A stretch of DNA of 64,000 bases, taken from NCBI GenBank assembly GCA_963921425.1, contig OY992834.1, forward strand, positions 20,907,923-20,971,922, written 5' to 3'. The DNA comes from Dryas octopetala. Lineage: Eukaryota > Streptophyta > Magnoliopsida > Rosales > Rosaceae. Of this stretch, positions 23,001-34,827 are shown piece after piece (within the stretch, counting starts at the first letter, position 1; each line of letters begins with the position of its first letter). The translations under genes were made by a program, and so were the position numbers. The notes under the pieces were generated by a model that was not told where the DNA came from, made no database searches, and saw only the letters and a list, made by a program, of their open reading frames with translations.

Positions 23001-23769
23001 TCATCTTTTATGCTTAATGTAAAGTTATAGTAATATAGATTCAACATATTAATCATCAACTTATTTTCTCCACTGTCTCATTTTTACAATAATAACCATT
23101 TCCCTTCTCACATTTTGACACAGATAAGATCTCTATATATTTATGTATTGGAACTGAATGCTTACTTTATCTTGCTATTGGCTTTCGTGAAGCTCAGTGA
23201 CATGTTAGCCAATCGTTACACAGGCAAATATGTGATGTTAACCAAACAGACTTACTGACTTAGACATGTATCCTTATTCCTTTGGCTATAATTTCAAGTT
23301 GCTTTTCTGGATCATGATCCTCTCAATGCATTGGCATTACATATGATTAGTTTCTGCTAAGAACTTCATTGTTGACTTTGGAGTTTTATACTGTGAATCT
23401 AATTTTGAACTGTCTGCAGATGGATGCTTTAAACTCACATAGCTCAAAAAGCTATTATGCTTATGTTGGGGAGAGTACTCGTGCATATCAGAGCCCTTCA
23501 AAAGATCTCACTGCCATCAACAACTGCTTGAATGGGTATGCCTTTTGTTTGTCCATGATATTAACCAAGGTATTTTGTGCCAAATTAATGATTTCCTCTG
23601 ATGCATTGTTTTCTTTTTCAGTGCCCGAAAGCTCAGAGGCAAGCTCAATTTCGACAAAGATGATGTAGGCTTAATTAGTGATTCTATGGTGGTCAATAGC
23701 CTGTTCCTAAATGGGAGTTGTGCATCCTCATCAGGTGCACCATTGAAAACTGAGCAACCTGACTCGTAA
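20021..23769 (+). CDS. RBR: N-terminally truncated retinoblastoma-related protein (pocket-only paralog)
   Basis: Exons are 20021-20152, 20483-21269, 21449-21611, 21719-21791, 22065-22241, 22324-22443, 22521-22668, 22780-22892, 23420-23535 and 23622-23769. The total is 1977 nt, or 658 residues, with all GT/AG sites kept. It equals the second part of the full RBR at 51388-58727. The RbN domain is gone; pocket A (about 75-270), pocket B (about 370-510) and the C-terminal region remain. The original first exons and an acceptor are deleted. The promoter, 5' leader and leader-intron donor (TTTG/TATGC near 19870) now face a TTTTACAG acceptor at about 19960, and translation could begin at the in-frame ATG at 20021. 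An out-of-frame ATG at 19986 would overlap it. Derived replacements include F to S near the front and R to W, R to I and G to W in or near pocket A. It is either a young pseudogene or a pocket-only regulator. Confidence 0.6.
20200..20390. mobile_element. hAT-like MITE in an intron of the truncated RBR copy
   Basis: A 191-bp insert is flanked by perfect 8-bp duplications GGTATTTT (20192-20199 and 20391-20398). Its ends are inverted: CATAGAATTAAATTTT and, from the right, CAAAGAATTAAATTTT (15 of 16 match). Subterminal TCGAAAT motifs recur. The equivalent intron of the full copy (near 55224) has a single GGCATTTT and no insert, a natural empty site. The 8-bp target duplication is diagnostic of hAT elements. 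Confidence 0.9.
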
Positions 23770-23844
23770 TCCAACGGCGACTGCTGTATAGTTTTCCTGT
23801 ATGTAAATCTAGTTTTTTGATTTTTGATTTTTCTTCTACACTTT

Positions 23845-24060
23845 GGCCATATTTGGTACGCCGTATAGGATAGTATAATTCGGTATAGGATTGTATAGTA
23901 TTATATAGTATTATATTGTATAGTATTATCTTTAATACTATCAAGTGTTTGGTATTTATTGTACCTGACTAAGAGCTGGACAAAATTATACTTTGTTTTG
24001 GTGTTGTAATGTACAGTATAATATAGTACTGTATTAATTTTTTTTTCAATGAACCATCCA
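23845..24060. mobile_element. Possible MITE at the right edge of the duplication
   Basis: Starts CATATTTGGTACGCCGTATA and continues with repeated GTATAGTATTATA motifs, then a second TGTTTGGTATTTATTGTA. This style is seen in several plant hAT- or Mutator-derived MITEs. Terminal repeats and target duplication are not clear. It begins within a few bases of the place where homology to the full RBR copy stops. Confidence 0.35.
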
Positions 24061-25844
24061 AAACAATAAGTTCAAAAAGTTCAAAAAAAAAAAAAAAAGA
24101 TCCAAAACAATCAAACAAATCTTTGTCAGGGGACCATAGAGCACTTATTTATCTAACAACATTTTGTCCATCTAATGACATTTCAACCATCAAAGAGGTC
24201 CAAAACATCACCATAATCAAAGTTAACTTCATTGGCCACCTCTCTTGGTTACTTCTGCATCCTTGTTATGCTGCAAGGAAAACAAAAAAATTAGTCAAAC
24301 TTGGAATTCGGAACTAAAATATTTAGATTCAAATATTTATAAATAATATCAGGCCAATAAAGAAATATCAACTCTATAGCCTGGTCATCGTTTACATTTA
24401 TTAATGCAGTGAGCCCTTCCTTACTTTTAGCAATTAATATAACAGAGGATCACTCAATAATTATACCGACCATAACACATGAAATCTATCATCAACTTCC
24501 AACTGCTTGTTGAATAATCAAATTGTGCAAACTGTATATATATTTTTCTCATTAAACGTAGAGAAGATACATTGAGCTTGACAGCCTTGACAAATACCTT
24601 TTGCTCTTTCATATCAGATTCACATAAGAAGAAAAAAAAAAAAAAGAACATAAAAAAAGTGGATTAAGTGTCAGCCACCATTTAAAGCTGAAAATCAATT
24701 CCCATGGACCATGCAGACTTCATCATTTTTACATTCTCTTATGTTAATTTGAAATAAAGTTTAATTGCTTAACCAATTTCATACCATTCTAGTTTCTACC
24801 ATTTAGTATTTAAAACAACAGTATTCTAGGGAAACTGAGACCCAACCAAATGTAGCCTAAATATCTCTGACAGACCACAGACCCAACCAGATTGTTGACT
24901 GCCTAAGTCATTTCAGACAGATCAAACCCATATCTCTCTTTTCTCTCCTTTTCCCCACATCCCTCCTCCCCATATATGCAAAATTTGAACAGTAGCTAGA
25001 TAGCAATTGGCAAAAGTGACCCAATGGGACAACTATATATTCCAATAAAACTTTATGTATTACATTGGCATATGCAATAAAGCTTTCTACTTTCCTATTT
25101 GTTTTTCCTCACATGGAAGTGACATCATATATAGAATCCTTCCAAATGTATTGTTTGAACCCATAGGGAAAAAACTAACACACATAAATATGCAAAGCAG
25201 ATTATTAATATTTTATGTTTTTAACTAATTCATACTCCACAAGAGCCAAAATTTTTCCACACCATTCAGGCCAAAATCAATTAAATGTGCTTGCATGTTG
25301 ACTTCTTATGTAAACCTTGAAAGTACACATCCTTCTAGTTGGTGATATAACTCCAATGAACTGGTCATGCATCTCTTGTACTTTGAACCTTAATTTCCTG
25401 CAAGAACTTGCCTTGTAGGTTCTGACATTTTTCTTATACTCTTTGATACCTATTGTGTTTATGATACAATAATATTATTCATGTAATAAGAAGAAAGAAT
25501 AATATTATTCAGATTTTTATATCATCTACATCTTCAACCAAGATATTCACCACATAGTGCAGCCCTGCTGAGAAAATATACAAAATTTCCAGCAATCACC
25601 AGAGTGGTACTTCATGCCCCAGTGCAAAGTATGTGTGTTTTGCTAATAGCTTTTACCATTCATAAAGTGCTGTTTACAGTCTTACAGTTTCTTTATAAAC
25701 TACAGTCACACACACTCTTCCCCAACTGTATCTATGAGACTATGACACATCTTTGACTAAACAAAAAGAAAAAGTAATGATCTACACCAGAAACTGCAAA
25801 AACATTTGTATGACTGAAAATACACATAATTGCAAGAAGGCTGA
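24061..25844. other. Intergenic stretch
   Basis: AT-rich sequence without a recognisable gene. The interval directly before 25845 is downstream of the minus-strand CLE gene and will hold its 3' untranslated region. Confidence 0.45.
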
Positions 25845-26102
25845 TCAGTTATGAAGTGGGTTTGGTCCCTGAGGAACTGCTCGTAGAGAAACACCAATAA
25901 GCGGGTGGATCTCATCTCTGCCGGATCCCTCTGGAGTATGTGCAGAGAAATGCCACGAAAACCAGGAATGGAATTCAGTATCATCTGTTCGCTTGGCTCC
26001 TTCACTTGTCATTCTGTGGATGCGTCCATAACTTGAATGCTGACTGATCATGAGCATGATCATGAAGACCACACATGGAAGTCTGAGATTCTGAATTCCC
26101 AT
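25845..26102 (-). CDS. CLE: CLE family signalling peptide precursor
   Basis: An intronless 85-residue precursor. CLE peptides are secreted, cut to a 12-13 residue ligand and perceived by leucine-rich-repeat receptor kinases to set stem-cell, vascular or root fate. Residues 1 to about 26 form a signal peptide: a basic/polar start, then a hydrophobic run with CVVFMIMLMI. A variable middle follows. The last 12 residues before the stop are RAVPQGPNPLHN, a full CLE motif (R-x-V-P-x-G-P-N-P-L-H-N) preceded by a serine-leucine. The start is the ATG at 26102. A TTG one codon earlier is not a plausible start. The motif sits nearest the CLE8-14 type (for example RLVPSGPNPLHN) but differs at positions 2 and 5. 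There is no second CLE gene nearby. Confidence 0.9.
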   Translation of the reverse strand: MGIQNLRLPCVVFMIMLMISQHSSYGRIHRMTSEGAKRTDDTEFHSWFSWHFSAHTPEGSGRDEIHPLIGVSLRAVPQGPNPLHN

Positions 26103-26109
26103 CAAGGAA

Positions 26110-27981
26110 AGGGAAGCAGGTTAAGCTGAGTTTGTTCACAATTCTCAAATGCAAGCAGGGTTGAAGTCTTCTAATATAGTGATCAGGAAAACTGTGGTAA
26201 AGGTAGAGCCAAAACTCACAATTAATTCTGTTGAAATGACATAAATGCTCAACCATCGCCACAAATTTGCAAAAATATCATTATACTACCCAAATTGCCC
26301 AAACATAGGAATATCATCTTGCAGTTGTTATCTCATTCTGCAACTTTATGCATGTAGCTGGTCTTTTAAAGTTTTAACCACACTAATCAAAGGTGATTTG
26401 TGTTGTGTGTTGCAGCCTTGTAGGTCATTATGCAAGAAACATGCTCTGAGAGTTTGATTATTTGGAAACAGATTCATGTCTTTGTACTAATAGTTTCTGA
26501 ACTTTAATTTCTTATATGTTTGAGGTTCTCAACATATCAGAATTTAAAGGCTAATCTAGTCCTTTAGCACCCAATGGAGTGCTAATTTGAAAACGGTTTG
26601 TGAGGGGGGCTGTGAGAGTTGACTTTACATTAATTATTTCTTTGCAATGCTCATTTAGTTTGATAATTTTTCCTTTGCTATAATTATTGGTGCAGACTTA
26701 AGGCACAGTTGGTGACACGTGGTGCAAGATCCCACTTGACAAGTGACATGCAGCCACGTTCTTTGTACTGAAAAATTATTCGACGTATCCAATTAGACAG
26801 TATATTTATATTAATAAGGTATAATATTAATAACATTTACCAATATTTTAACACGTTTGATTAGTTATATTACGTGACAGTGTATCGATTACACAATTGC
26901 ATGCTTCATCACCATCACGTTCCTGCATCTTAGCTGTTGATAGAATTCTAATTGGTTATTAAACGATAGCCATTAGATGACGAATTAAGTATTAGATGAC
27001 TAATTAAGTATCTTCCGGCAGGGATTTAAATAACATGAGGTTGTAGTTGTACCATGCACACACTGACAACCCAAATGTGGGCTCCACTTGATCCCTCATC
27101 ATTCTTTCAGTCTTCCGATGATAAGAAATAGGGACCATGACAAGGAGAAATGGTTGAGAAATAAATTGTTACAAAATCAATGTTCACGAAAGTCGTTCGA
27201 TGTGAGTCCCACACTTGTCAATGGTTCATATTTCATAATCGTATACGATTGTCCGAAGCATTAAAACTCATTGATGAGAAGTTTAGAATTGTGATCTTAT
27301 GAGCATCTTGAGTAGATTGGAAACAGAAGGGGCATTTGGTATTCTATTCAAAAATTGTTTTCATATTTTTTTTGGTATTTTATTTATAAATATTTTAAAA
27401 GTTATGATATGAACTCTGAGTTTTTTAATTATTGGCATGAATAAGCTACTGAATATTAGAAAAATGATGAGGTTTTTTGAAGTTTTCTGGCGATGGCTTG
27501 TCTGAAACAATTAATGTCGTCTTCTAGTTGTTTTAGTTTTCTTTGAAACGTCATTAGCCTACACTTACTCAGAGAATTATTAATGTTCTTGTCATGGCTT
27601 TCAATATGAGTCATGGTGATTTTCCGATCTGAGTTAAAATATTTGGCAGAGTTCGAATCTTCTGGATTAGAAATTCTCACATCCACTTACATATGTGGTT
27701 TGCATGAAATTACGGCAATTTTATATGTATTTTTATACATGAAACATGTCATATATACGACAGTAGAGTCAATGATCAGCGCTGTCTCCACTTGCCCATA
27801 TATGATGAGATGCTTCCAATATATTAGTACATATAGGATTGTCACAGAGAAATCATGTGGACCACATACATCTACATGACCGGCATGTGGATGTGGAGAA
27901 TTACTCGGATTCGGATACTCTACTTATGTTTTCGATCCGGTGTTTCTCTTACAACATGCGTACGTAATGAGAGAAATATGT
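26110..27981. other. Intergenic stretch, unassigned short frame at 27456-27686
   Basis: Mostly AT-rich non-coding DNA. Minus strand 27456-27686 is an open frame of 76 codons with a charged amphipathic tail (QRKLKQLEDDINCFRQAIA) that could be a coiled coil. I do not recognise it, and no partner exons were found. 26110-26500 includes the probable CLE promoter. Confidence 0.35.
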
Positions 27982-27991
27982 TATATAGAAC

Positions 27992-28357
27992 GAGTTAATT
28001 ATACTTATACTTCCTAAAGTTTATCATTTTTTCACATACACTCCCTGGGGTTTCAATAATTATACATACACCCCCTGAGGTTTTAAAACTGTTACATATA
28101 ACCTCCTATAGTGAGACGAAAATGATGAGAAATTATACAAAAAAGTATGCTAAGGGATTAAATAGTTTAATAAGATTATTCAAGGTGTAAGGTCCAACCT
28201 GAATACAAATATTTTCTTTTTTATTTATTTATTTTTTCTTGTAGGGGGTTATATGCAACAGTTTTAAAACTTTAGGGGGTGTATGTGTAATTATTGAAAC
28301 CCCAGGGGGTGTATGTGAAAAGACGATAAACCTCAGGGGTGTAAGTGTAATTAATTC
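27992..28357. mobile_element. Mutator-type MITE, long foldback arms
   Basis: A 366-bp element flanked by perfect 10-bp direct repeats TATATAGAAC (27982-27991 and 28358-28367). The ends GAGTTAATTATACTTATAC and, from the right, GAATTAATTACACTTAC are inverted copies. Pairing continues about 120 bp inward (GGGGTTTCAATAATTA against TAATTATTGAAACCCC). Target duplications of 9-11 bp with long arms are typical of Mutator-like elements. There is no coding capacity. Confidence 0.82.
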
Positions 28358-28359
28358 TA

Positions 28360-30374
28360 TATAGAACTGACAAATACAATTGTTAGATAAATAAATAAAT
28401 ATATATATATATATATATAACTTACCATTTACATTTCCATATAAAATTAGTAAACCAAGATTTTCATGATCTGTTATGAATTTTATGATTTTAAAAGTTG
28501 AGCATCCAAAGTTCAAACAATGTTATAGTAAAAGAACTAAAAACGATTTTTAAACAGGGTATCTTAAACAAAAATTGTGATGGCGAAATAGGGCTTTTTC
28601 TATTAGATTTACAAATGAATATATATATATATATATATATAATGAGATTAGATCTGGAAGTCTTGCAGATCAATCATTTGATTGGATGCAAGACTAGGGT
28701 ACAAATTTTAATATTCTATCATTCGCTTTGGCATCCATACTAGCTAGGCCATGGTATAGACTATAGAGTACTTTCATAGACAGCATGAAAGGTCAGTTGC
28801 AACTCGCAACACTCTATAATGGCTTGTACTGGGTCCTATAATGGGGCCTCAATTAGATTATGCATTAAAAGGGAGGACCAAAAACTTGATTTGATTAAAA
28901 TAGGGTCTAAATCCTTGTACACATGCTCTACTACTAGGGCTGCTAGACACACACACACACCCTTCACATCCCATCAAAAAATAATTTTAATTGGTTTTGT
29001 TCTTTGGTTTTTGTTTTTGGTTTTGTTTTTTGGTTTTTGTTTTGTTTCAAAATTAAATTGAGCTTGATTCAGCTCTCATATGATATATCTCCAATGAGCC
29101 TCTCCCAGCTCAAACTTATTTGCTCTTATATATTATTACAAACCTAATTATTGAACCAAGGTTGAAAACCTCTTGTTCTGATTGGTACAATAACTTATCA
29201 GTAATGCTTTGGCCTTATTGAACAAAACAGCAGCTGCCTAATTTTTTATTTTATTTTTTATATCAAAGGAGCTGCCTAATTTGACTTTACTTTTTTGTCT
29301 TTATAAAGACAATATTTGCTTCCTGTTATTCTTGTCTGCATGAAATGGCCACCTGGTTTTTCATTATAGAAAAGCATATATAGTAAATAAACTATTCTAT
29401 AACATCATATATTTGTTGAAGAAAAATGGGGATTGTTCTGATGTCAATATCATATAGGCATATGGAAGAATTCAGGAATATCCATGTCAAGGAACATTAG
29501 CAAATTGGTTGATGGCTTGAATGTGCAATATATTGCTTACTTCAAATTAGTGAAATGCAAAATAACTTTTGTAGAACAAATTAAATGATCATATGATCAC
29601 CTTCTCAGAAATATGCAAATCACATTACTGTAAAAGAGTAGTTAGTTATCCTTAATTTATAGACAGCTAAGGTTACCATTGATCATTCTCTGGAGCTCAA
29701 GAAATTAACCTAACGAAACATTAATCAGATTCTGGATAGTACACAGATGTGAGTCAAAGGAATTGGAGATACTAGACATACAGAAGTGAAAGTGAAAGTG
29801 AAAGCACTCCACAGAAAAAACAGATTGAGTAGGGAAGAGTAGGAAACAACAAAACACAGGAAAAGAGCCTATGGATTGAACATTCGATATGGAAAAATGA
29901 CGGGGCAATGCTATGTACTTCCCTTATATATTCGTGGAAGAAATTGAGTTTAATTATCCCCCATACCACATTAATGGCATTATTGACTAGAAATGGAAAA
30001 CAAAAGTATTAATCAGGCACAAACAGCAGATAGGAAGAGATTAGCCTCAGTCTGTGTAGCATGAAGAGATGCATGTTTATTATATATGGTTTTTTCAGAA
30101 AGCAGGCACCACTTCACATATTGATTTTTGTTCATAAAAAATCTCCAAGCTTGTTGTTTACTTCTAGGAATTGGTTCTTAGCTTAATTTCTATAACAACT
30201 AACAAAGCCTTTATACAAAAAATTAGACCAGGTTGTTTTAATTTTATCAGAAACTAACTGCATCATGAAATGAAAAGTTTATTCATAGCATGCTCACATG
30301 TAGACTTCAGAAATAAAATTTAACAAAGTTCAAACATACAAGCATGGTGCCTTGCACATGGGATCTTTTCCAAA
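28360..30374. other. Intergenic stretch with AT and GT-rich simple repeats
   Basis: (AT)n runs lie near 28398-28420 and 28619-28640. A GGTTTTTGTTTT-type repeat is at 28990-29048. No gene is recognised. 29700-29900 carries short pyrimidine-rich frames that look like chance. Confidence 0.45.
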
Positions 30375-31422
30375 TCAATGTCTAAGCGTACTGACCTCAT
30401 CCATTCTCCAAATTCCTTCTTCATATTCGGACCACATCAAGACTCCGCCGTGAGTTAATTTATTCTTGCACATATAACAGGACTCTTTCCGTTTCTGACA
30501 AATAAGGAACTGCTTAAGCCGTGAGGCTTGCTCAATTATTGACTTGTCAAGTTCTTCGAGTATGGCGACGAAGCCTGGATGTTGAGATTCCTTTACAATG
30601 AGGCAGTGAGATATATTCAAAACTTCTAAATGTTCCATTTTGCTCACTATATGAGCCAAAGCTTTCTCGTACACCCTTGTGCACTGAAGACTTAAGACCT
30701 TAAGCTTTGGGATAGATGAAGCAATGGCCACTGCAAATTCTACGTCTAAAGGACACATAAGTTTAAGCTCAGTGAATTTCTTGCAATAACTACCAATCAC
30801 CTTCATAAGAGTAGCAGGCCGACAGTAAATAAATGGAATAGTCAATGATTCGAGTCCTTCCCAATTCCTCAAAGCTTGTATGAATCCAACCACTGTTAAT
30901 TGATTCCAGGGTGGTAGAACAAGTCTTTTGAGATTAGAGGTTCTGCAAGGAAGAGAAATATCAGTATTAATTAGTCCCTGCTCATGATCAAACAATTAAT
31001 TTATGTTTCAAATCAAAGTTTTCTAGTACACTTTGGGAAGTGAAAACTGAAAACTAATACCTTTCTGCCGCACAGATCAAGTGCTCATTTTTTATGAATA
31101 CGTAGAAATGGAAGATCAAACATGATACACTTCCACGGCTGAGACTTAAAACACTCTTCAAGATTCGTGTCAGTCTGTGTCTCGACTCCGCGTCAGACCA
31201 AGCATGCGGTTCTCGAGGAATGTTAAAGGAGTTGGACTGAAGCATACTCAAATCCAGCTTCGACCAAAGGATGGGATCACTACAAGCTGCACGCCATGTT
31301 GTACACACAAGAGAAACTCCGGAAATCAAATCCATAATGTTCAACGTAATGAATATCCTTAGAAGGATATCGTAGTCCATTTCACCCCAATTTCGAATTT
31401 GAGAGTCTTTGCCCCATGCCAT
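30375..31422 (-). CDS. F-box/LRR-repeat protein, At3g48880 type
   Basis: F-box proteins are the substrate-choosing subunits of SCF ubiquitin ligases. Two exons on the minus strand, 31422-31061 and 30942-30375, are joined by GT/AG and give 930 nt, or 309 residues. The F-box is at about 10-50 (NWGEMDYDILLRIF ... VCTTWRAACSDPILW), followed by degenerate leucine-rich repeats (LKRLVLPPWN, LESLTIP, LKVLSLQCT, LEVLNISHC) and a Cys-containing tail ending YEEGIWRMDEVSTLRH. This closely follows Arabidopsis At3g48880, of about the same length as I recall it, including the tail WKVDEVSSL. The substrate is unknown. The ATG chosen gives MAWGKDSQIRNW. No break is seen. The 1.1-kb tandem repeats begin 230 bp upstream. 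Confidence 0.9.
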
Positions 31423-31650
31423 TGCAAAAGAGATTATACCTACAACCCAAACTGAAAAAAGAAAAAGAATGGGAAAGAAAGACTCAAGTGCAAAATTCAG
31501 TTTACCTTCACTGAGTGTTACTTGGTGCTGTTTTGTTCTCTTAGACTTTGAGATGACACATAGAAGTGAGAGACAGAATATATTCTTACAGGGTCTTGGC
31601 TTTCATTTGTAATGGCAGAGCAACTTGTCCTGGAGTGATATGAATACAAA

Positions 31651-34178
31651 GGAGTGACAGTAAGGCCAGCATAGTTACCTTAGCTGGGACTAGTGGGAAT
31701 GTGACAAGTCAGCAACAAATGGTGCCTTCAGTCATCTGACTGGAAAATTGAATTGGTTTCTATTTCTATTTTTGCACTGTGCATGAATCTGACAGGTGTG
31801 AATTAAACTCAGTAAAAGAGAATTCATGCATTCTGATTTCTGCACCCTAATGCATTCTATATATACCCTTGGTAAGCTTGTCAGCTCATGATTTCTTACC
31901 ATTATTTTAGTTTATTACCATCTGTGAGGCCAACCCAAAAAATTTGTTTAACCTTTTTTTAACTTTTATGCTACTTAAGGTGCAATTGAATAAAAATGTG
32001 TTTCCATGGACATATTTCAGCCAAAATGGTATATATTTTACAGTTTTGAAGTGGGTTTTTGGAATTTAGGGTACACGTTGGGAGTTCACTAGTTCAGGAA
32101 TACAGGGTTATGTAGGGCGAGTACGTTATTGGGTTGATTTGGATTTGCTCTAATCTAAATGTGCCAATCCTACACTGATTAATTTGTTTGATGGCCTATT
32201 CCTTCACTGATTTGTTTGTTTAATGTTTTTGTTGAATGCTTAAAATGATTGAACTAAATTTCAATAGAATGATGGGTCGTGGTGGTTGTGGGAAAGGTTT
32301 GATATATATGATTTGGTGTGATTTGTTGTGTTAGAGTGAATGAGTTTTCATCAACAGCTGTTTATTTTTATTTTTATTTTGGCTGGGTCTGCTTGTTTTG
32401 ACGATAGTCTATTGGCATCGTTGCTTCAATTTAGTTTTCCTGTCCTTGTCTTTTTGTTTTGTTTTTTCTTGCTGCTTCCTCTCTGGACAGCTTTTGTACT
32501 GGTTGTTGTTTGTTTGTTAAAGTGCATCTTCTGGCCCAAAAATACCAGATTAAGAGAGAGAAAGAGGGAGGGAGGAGAGGGAGAGAGAGAAAGAGGGAAG
32601 AAGAGAGAAAGTCTCATGTTTTGTTTTTTACTGAAATTTATTTAAACTTTTGTTTTAATTTTTTCAAATAAAATAGTTTTTAAATAAGTTTTATTTCCAC
32701 GTGGCACATTGTCAGTCCCAGTCAGTGACAACATGGCGGAAAAAATTGAACACATAAATGCCACATAAATTGAATTGGTTTCTATTTCTATTTTTGCACT
32801 GTGCATGAATCTGACAGGTGTGAATTAAACTCAGTAAAAGAGAATTCATGCATTCTGATTTCTGCACCCTAATGCATTCTATATCCTTGGTAAGCTTGTC
32901 AGCTCATGATTTCTTACCATTATTTTAGTTTATTACCATCTGAGGCCAACCCAAAAAATCTGTCTAACCTTTTTTTAACTTTTATGCTACTTAAGGTGCA
33001 ATTGAATAAAAATGTGTTTCCATGGACATATTTCAGCCAAAATGGTATATATTTTACAGTTTTGAAGTGGGTTTTTGGAATTTAGGAGTGACAGTAAGGC
33101 CAGCATAGTTACCTTAGCTGGGACTAGTGGGAATGTGACAAGTCAGCAACAAATGGTGCCTTCAGTCATCTGACTGGAAAATTGAATTGGTTTCTATTTC
33201 TATTTTTGCACTGTGCATGAATCTGACAGGTGTGAATTAAACTCAGTAAAAGAGAATTCATGCATTCTGATTTCTGCACCCTAATGCATTCTATATCCTT
33301 GGTAAGCTTGTCAGCTCATGATTTCTTACCATTATTTTAGTTTATTACCATCTGAGGCCAACCCAAAAAATCTGTCTAACCTTTTTTTAACTTTTATGCT
33401 ACTTAAGGTGCAATTGAATAAAAATGTGTTTCCATGGACATATTTCAGCCAAAATGGTATATATTTTACAGTTTTGAAGTGGGTTTTTGGAATTTAGGGT
33501 ACACGTTGGGAGTTCACTAGTTCAGGAATACAGGGTTATGTAGGGCGAGTTATTGGGTTGAGTTGGATTTGCTCTAATCTTAATGTGCCAATCCTACACT
33601 GATTTGTTTGATGGCCTATTCCTTCACTGATTTGTTTGTTTAATGTTTTTGTTGAATGCTTAAAATGATTGAACTAAATTTCAATAGAATGATGGGTCGT
33701 GGTGGTTGTGGGAAAGGTTTGATATATATGATTTGGTGTGATTTGTTGTGTTAGAGTGAATGAGTTTTCATCAACAGCTGTTTATTTTTATTTTTATTTT
33801 GGCTGGGTCTGCTTGTTTTGACGATAGTCTATTGGCATCGTTGCTTCAATTTAGTTTTCCTGTCCTTGTCTTTTTGTTTTGTTTTTTCTTGCTGCTTCCT
33901 CTCTGGACAGCTTTTGTACTGGCTGTTGTTTGTTTGTTAAAGTGCATCTTCTGACCAAAAAAATACCAGATTAAGAGAGAGAGAGAGAGAGTCTCATGTT
34001 TTGTTTTTTATTGAAATTTATTTAAACTTTTGTTTTAATTTTTTCAAATAAAATAGTTTTAAATAACTTTTATGTTCACGTAGCGCGTTGTCAGTCCCAG
34101 TCAATGACAACATGACAGAAAAAATTGAACTGAGACTGACAACATGACGGAAAAAAATTGAACACATAAATGCCACAT
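31651..34178. repeat. Tandem duplication: 1.12-kb unit, 0.32-kb partial unit, 1.09-kb unit
   Basis: 31651-32766 and 33085-34178 are two copies of one unit, both starting GGAGTGACAGTAAGGCCAGC and ending at AACACATAAATGCCACAT. 32767-33084 repeats only an inner portion (31745 to about 32067). Copies differ by a few percent and by the length of a GA-run. A 64-codon hydrophobic frame, MSFHQQLFIFIFIL..., occurs in both full units, but nothing supports it as a gene. The array occupies the upstream flank of the F-box gene. Confidence 0.92.
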
Positions 34179-34827
34179 CAGTATTTCTAATAGATTGGTT
34201 AATAGACTTGAAAAATCCAATTTTTTATAGCGAGTTTTGAAGTTGGGGTGGTAAAAAAAACATCAGATGTTTCTCGGGCAAACAAAGAATGTTCTTTGCT
34301 AGTTTGAGTTTACGACCATATCTATATTAAAGAGTTCAATTTTTTGTCTTCTTATACTAAATAAAAAGTTTCAATACATAGTAAAGGAGAGAACCACATG
34401 ATGGTTTGTTTCTATGAGCTAGCCTCCATTTAAGAAATCCATTGTTTTCATGTTTCTGTTTCGAGCCCACGAAACTTTTCTAATTGAACAAGAAATAAAT
34501 TGTGTAATTTGTTTGTAGATCTTAGTCTTATGGGCATAAAGATTAGTTTCCAGATTGAGCACTTCAAAATGGATGTGTATTCAATATTAAAAGTTTGCTA
34601 GCTATCTGAGAAATCTAGAGTTTGAAAGCTGAAGTAAAAAACAGAATCATGAGAAAAGAGATGATGCTATAACAACACTTTACTTAATTAAAGGGTCACT
34701 AGCTGTTCTGACACACAAAAGAATACTCAAAAGCCATGCATTGAACAAAAACACTGATGAATGCTCAAATTGATATTAAGGACTTTTAAAGCAATCAGGA
34801 GCAAGATAAATAGATGTTGCCAAGGAC

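Larger units (their letters stand above)
19163..23843 (+). repeat. Upstream copy of the RBR segmental duplication
   Basis: This interval matches 49910-58803 in the same orientation. It lacks about 4.07 kb of the first half of the gene (50840-54912 in the other copy) and about 0.14 kb of promoter, where the junction shares GGGCC. Coding exons differ by roughly 3% by eye. Homology ends at TTCTACACTTT on the right. Confidence 0.9.

Noticed and set aside
27640-27665. GAGTTCGAATCTTCTGG resembles a tRNA T-arm
   Set aside because: No acceptor stem, D-arm or anticodon arm could be placed around it.
32340-32645. Hydrophobic 64-100 codon frame repeated in both 1.1-kb units
   Set aside because: The tail runs into a GA repeat, the two units differ after codon 64, and the hydrophobicity follows from T-rich sequence. 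Duplication explains its presence twice.
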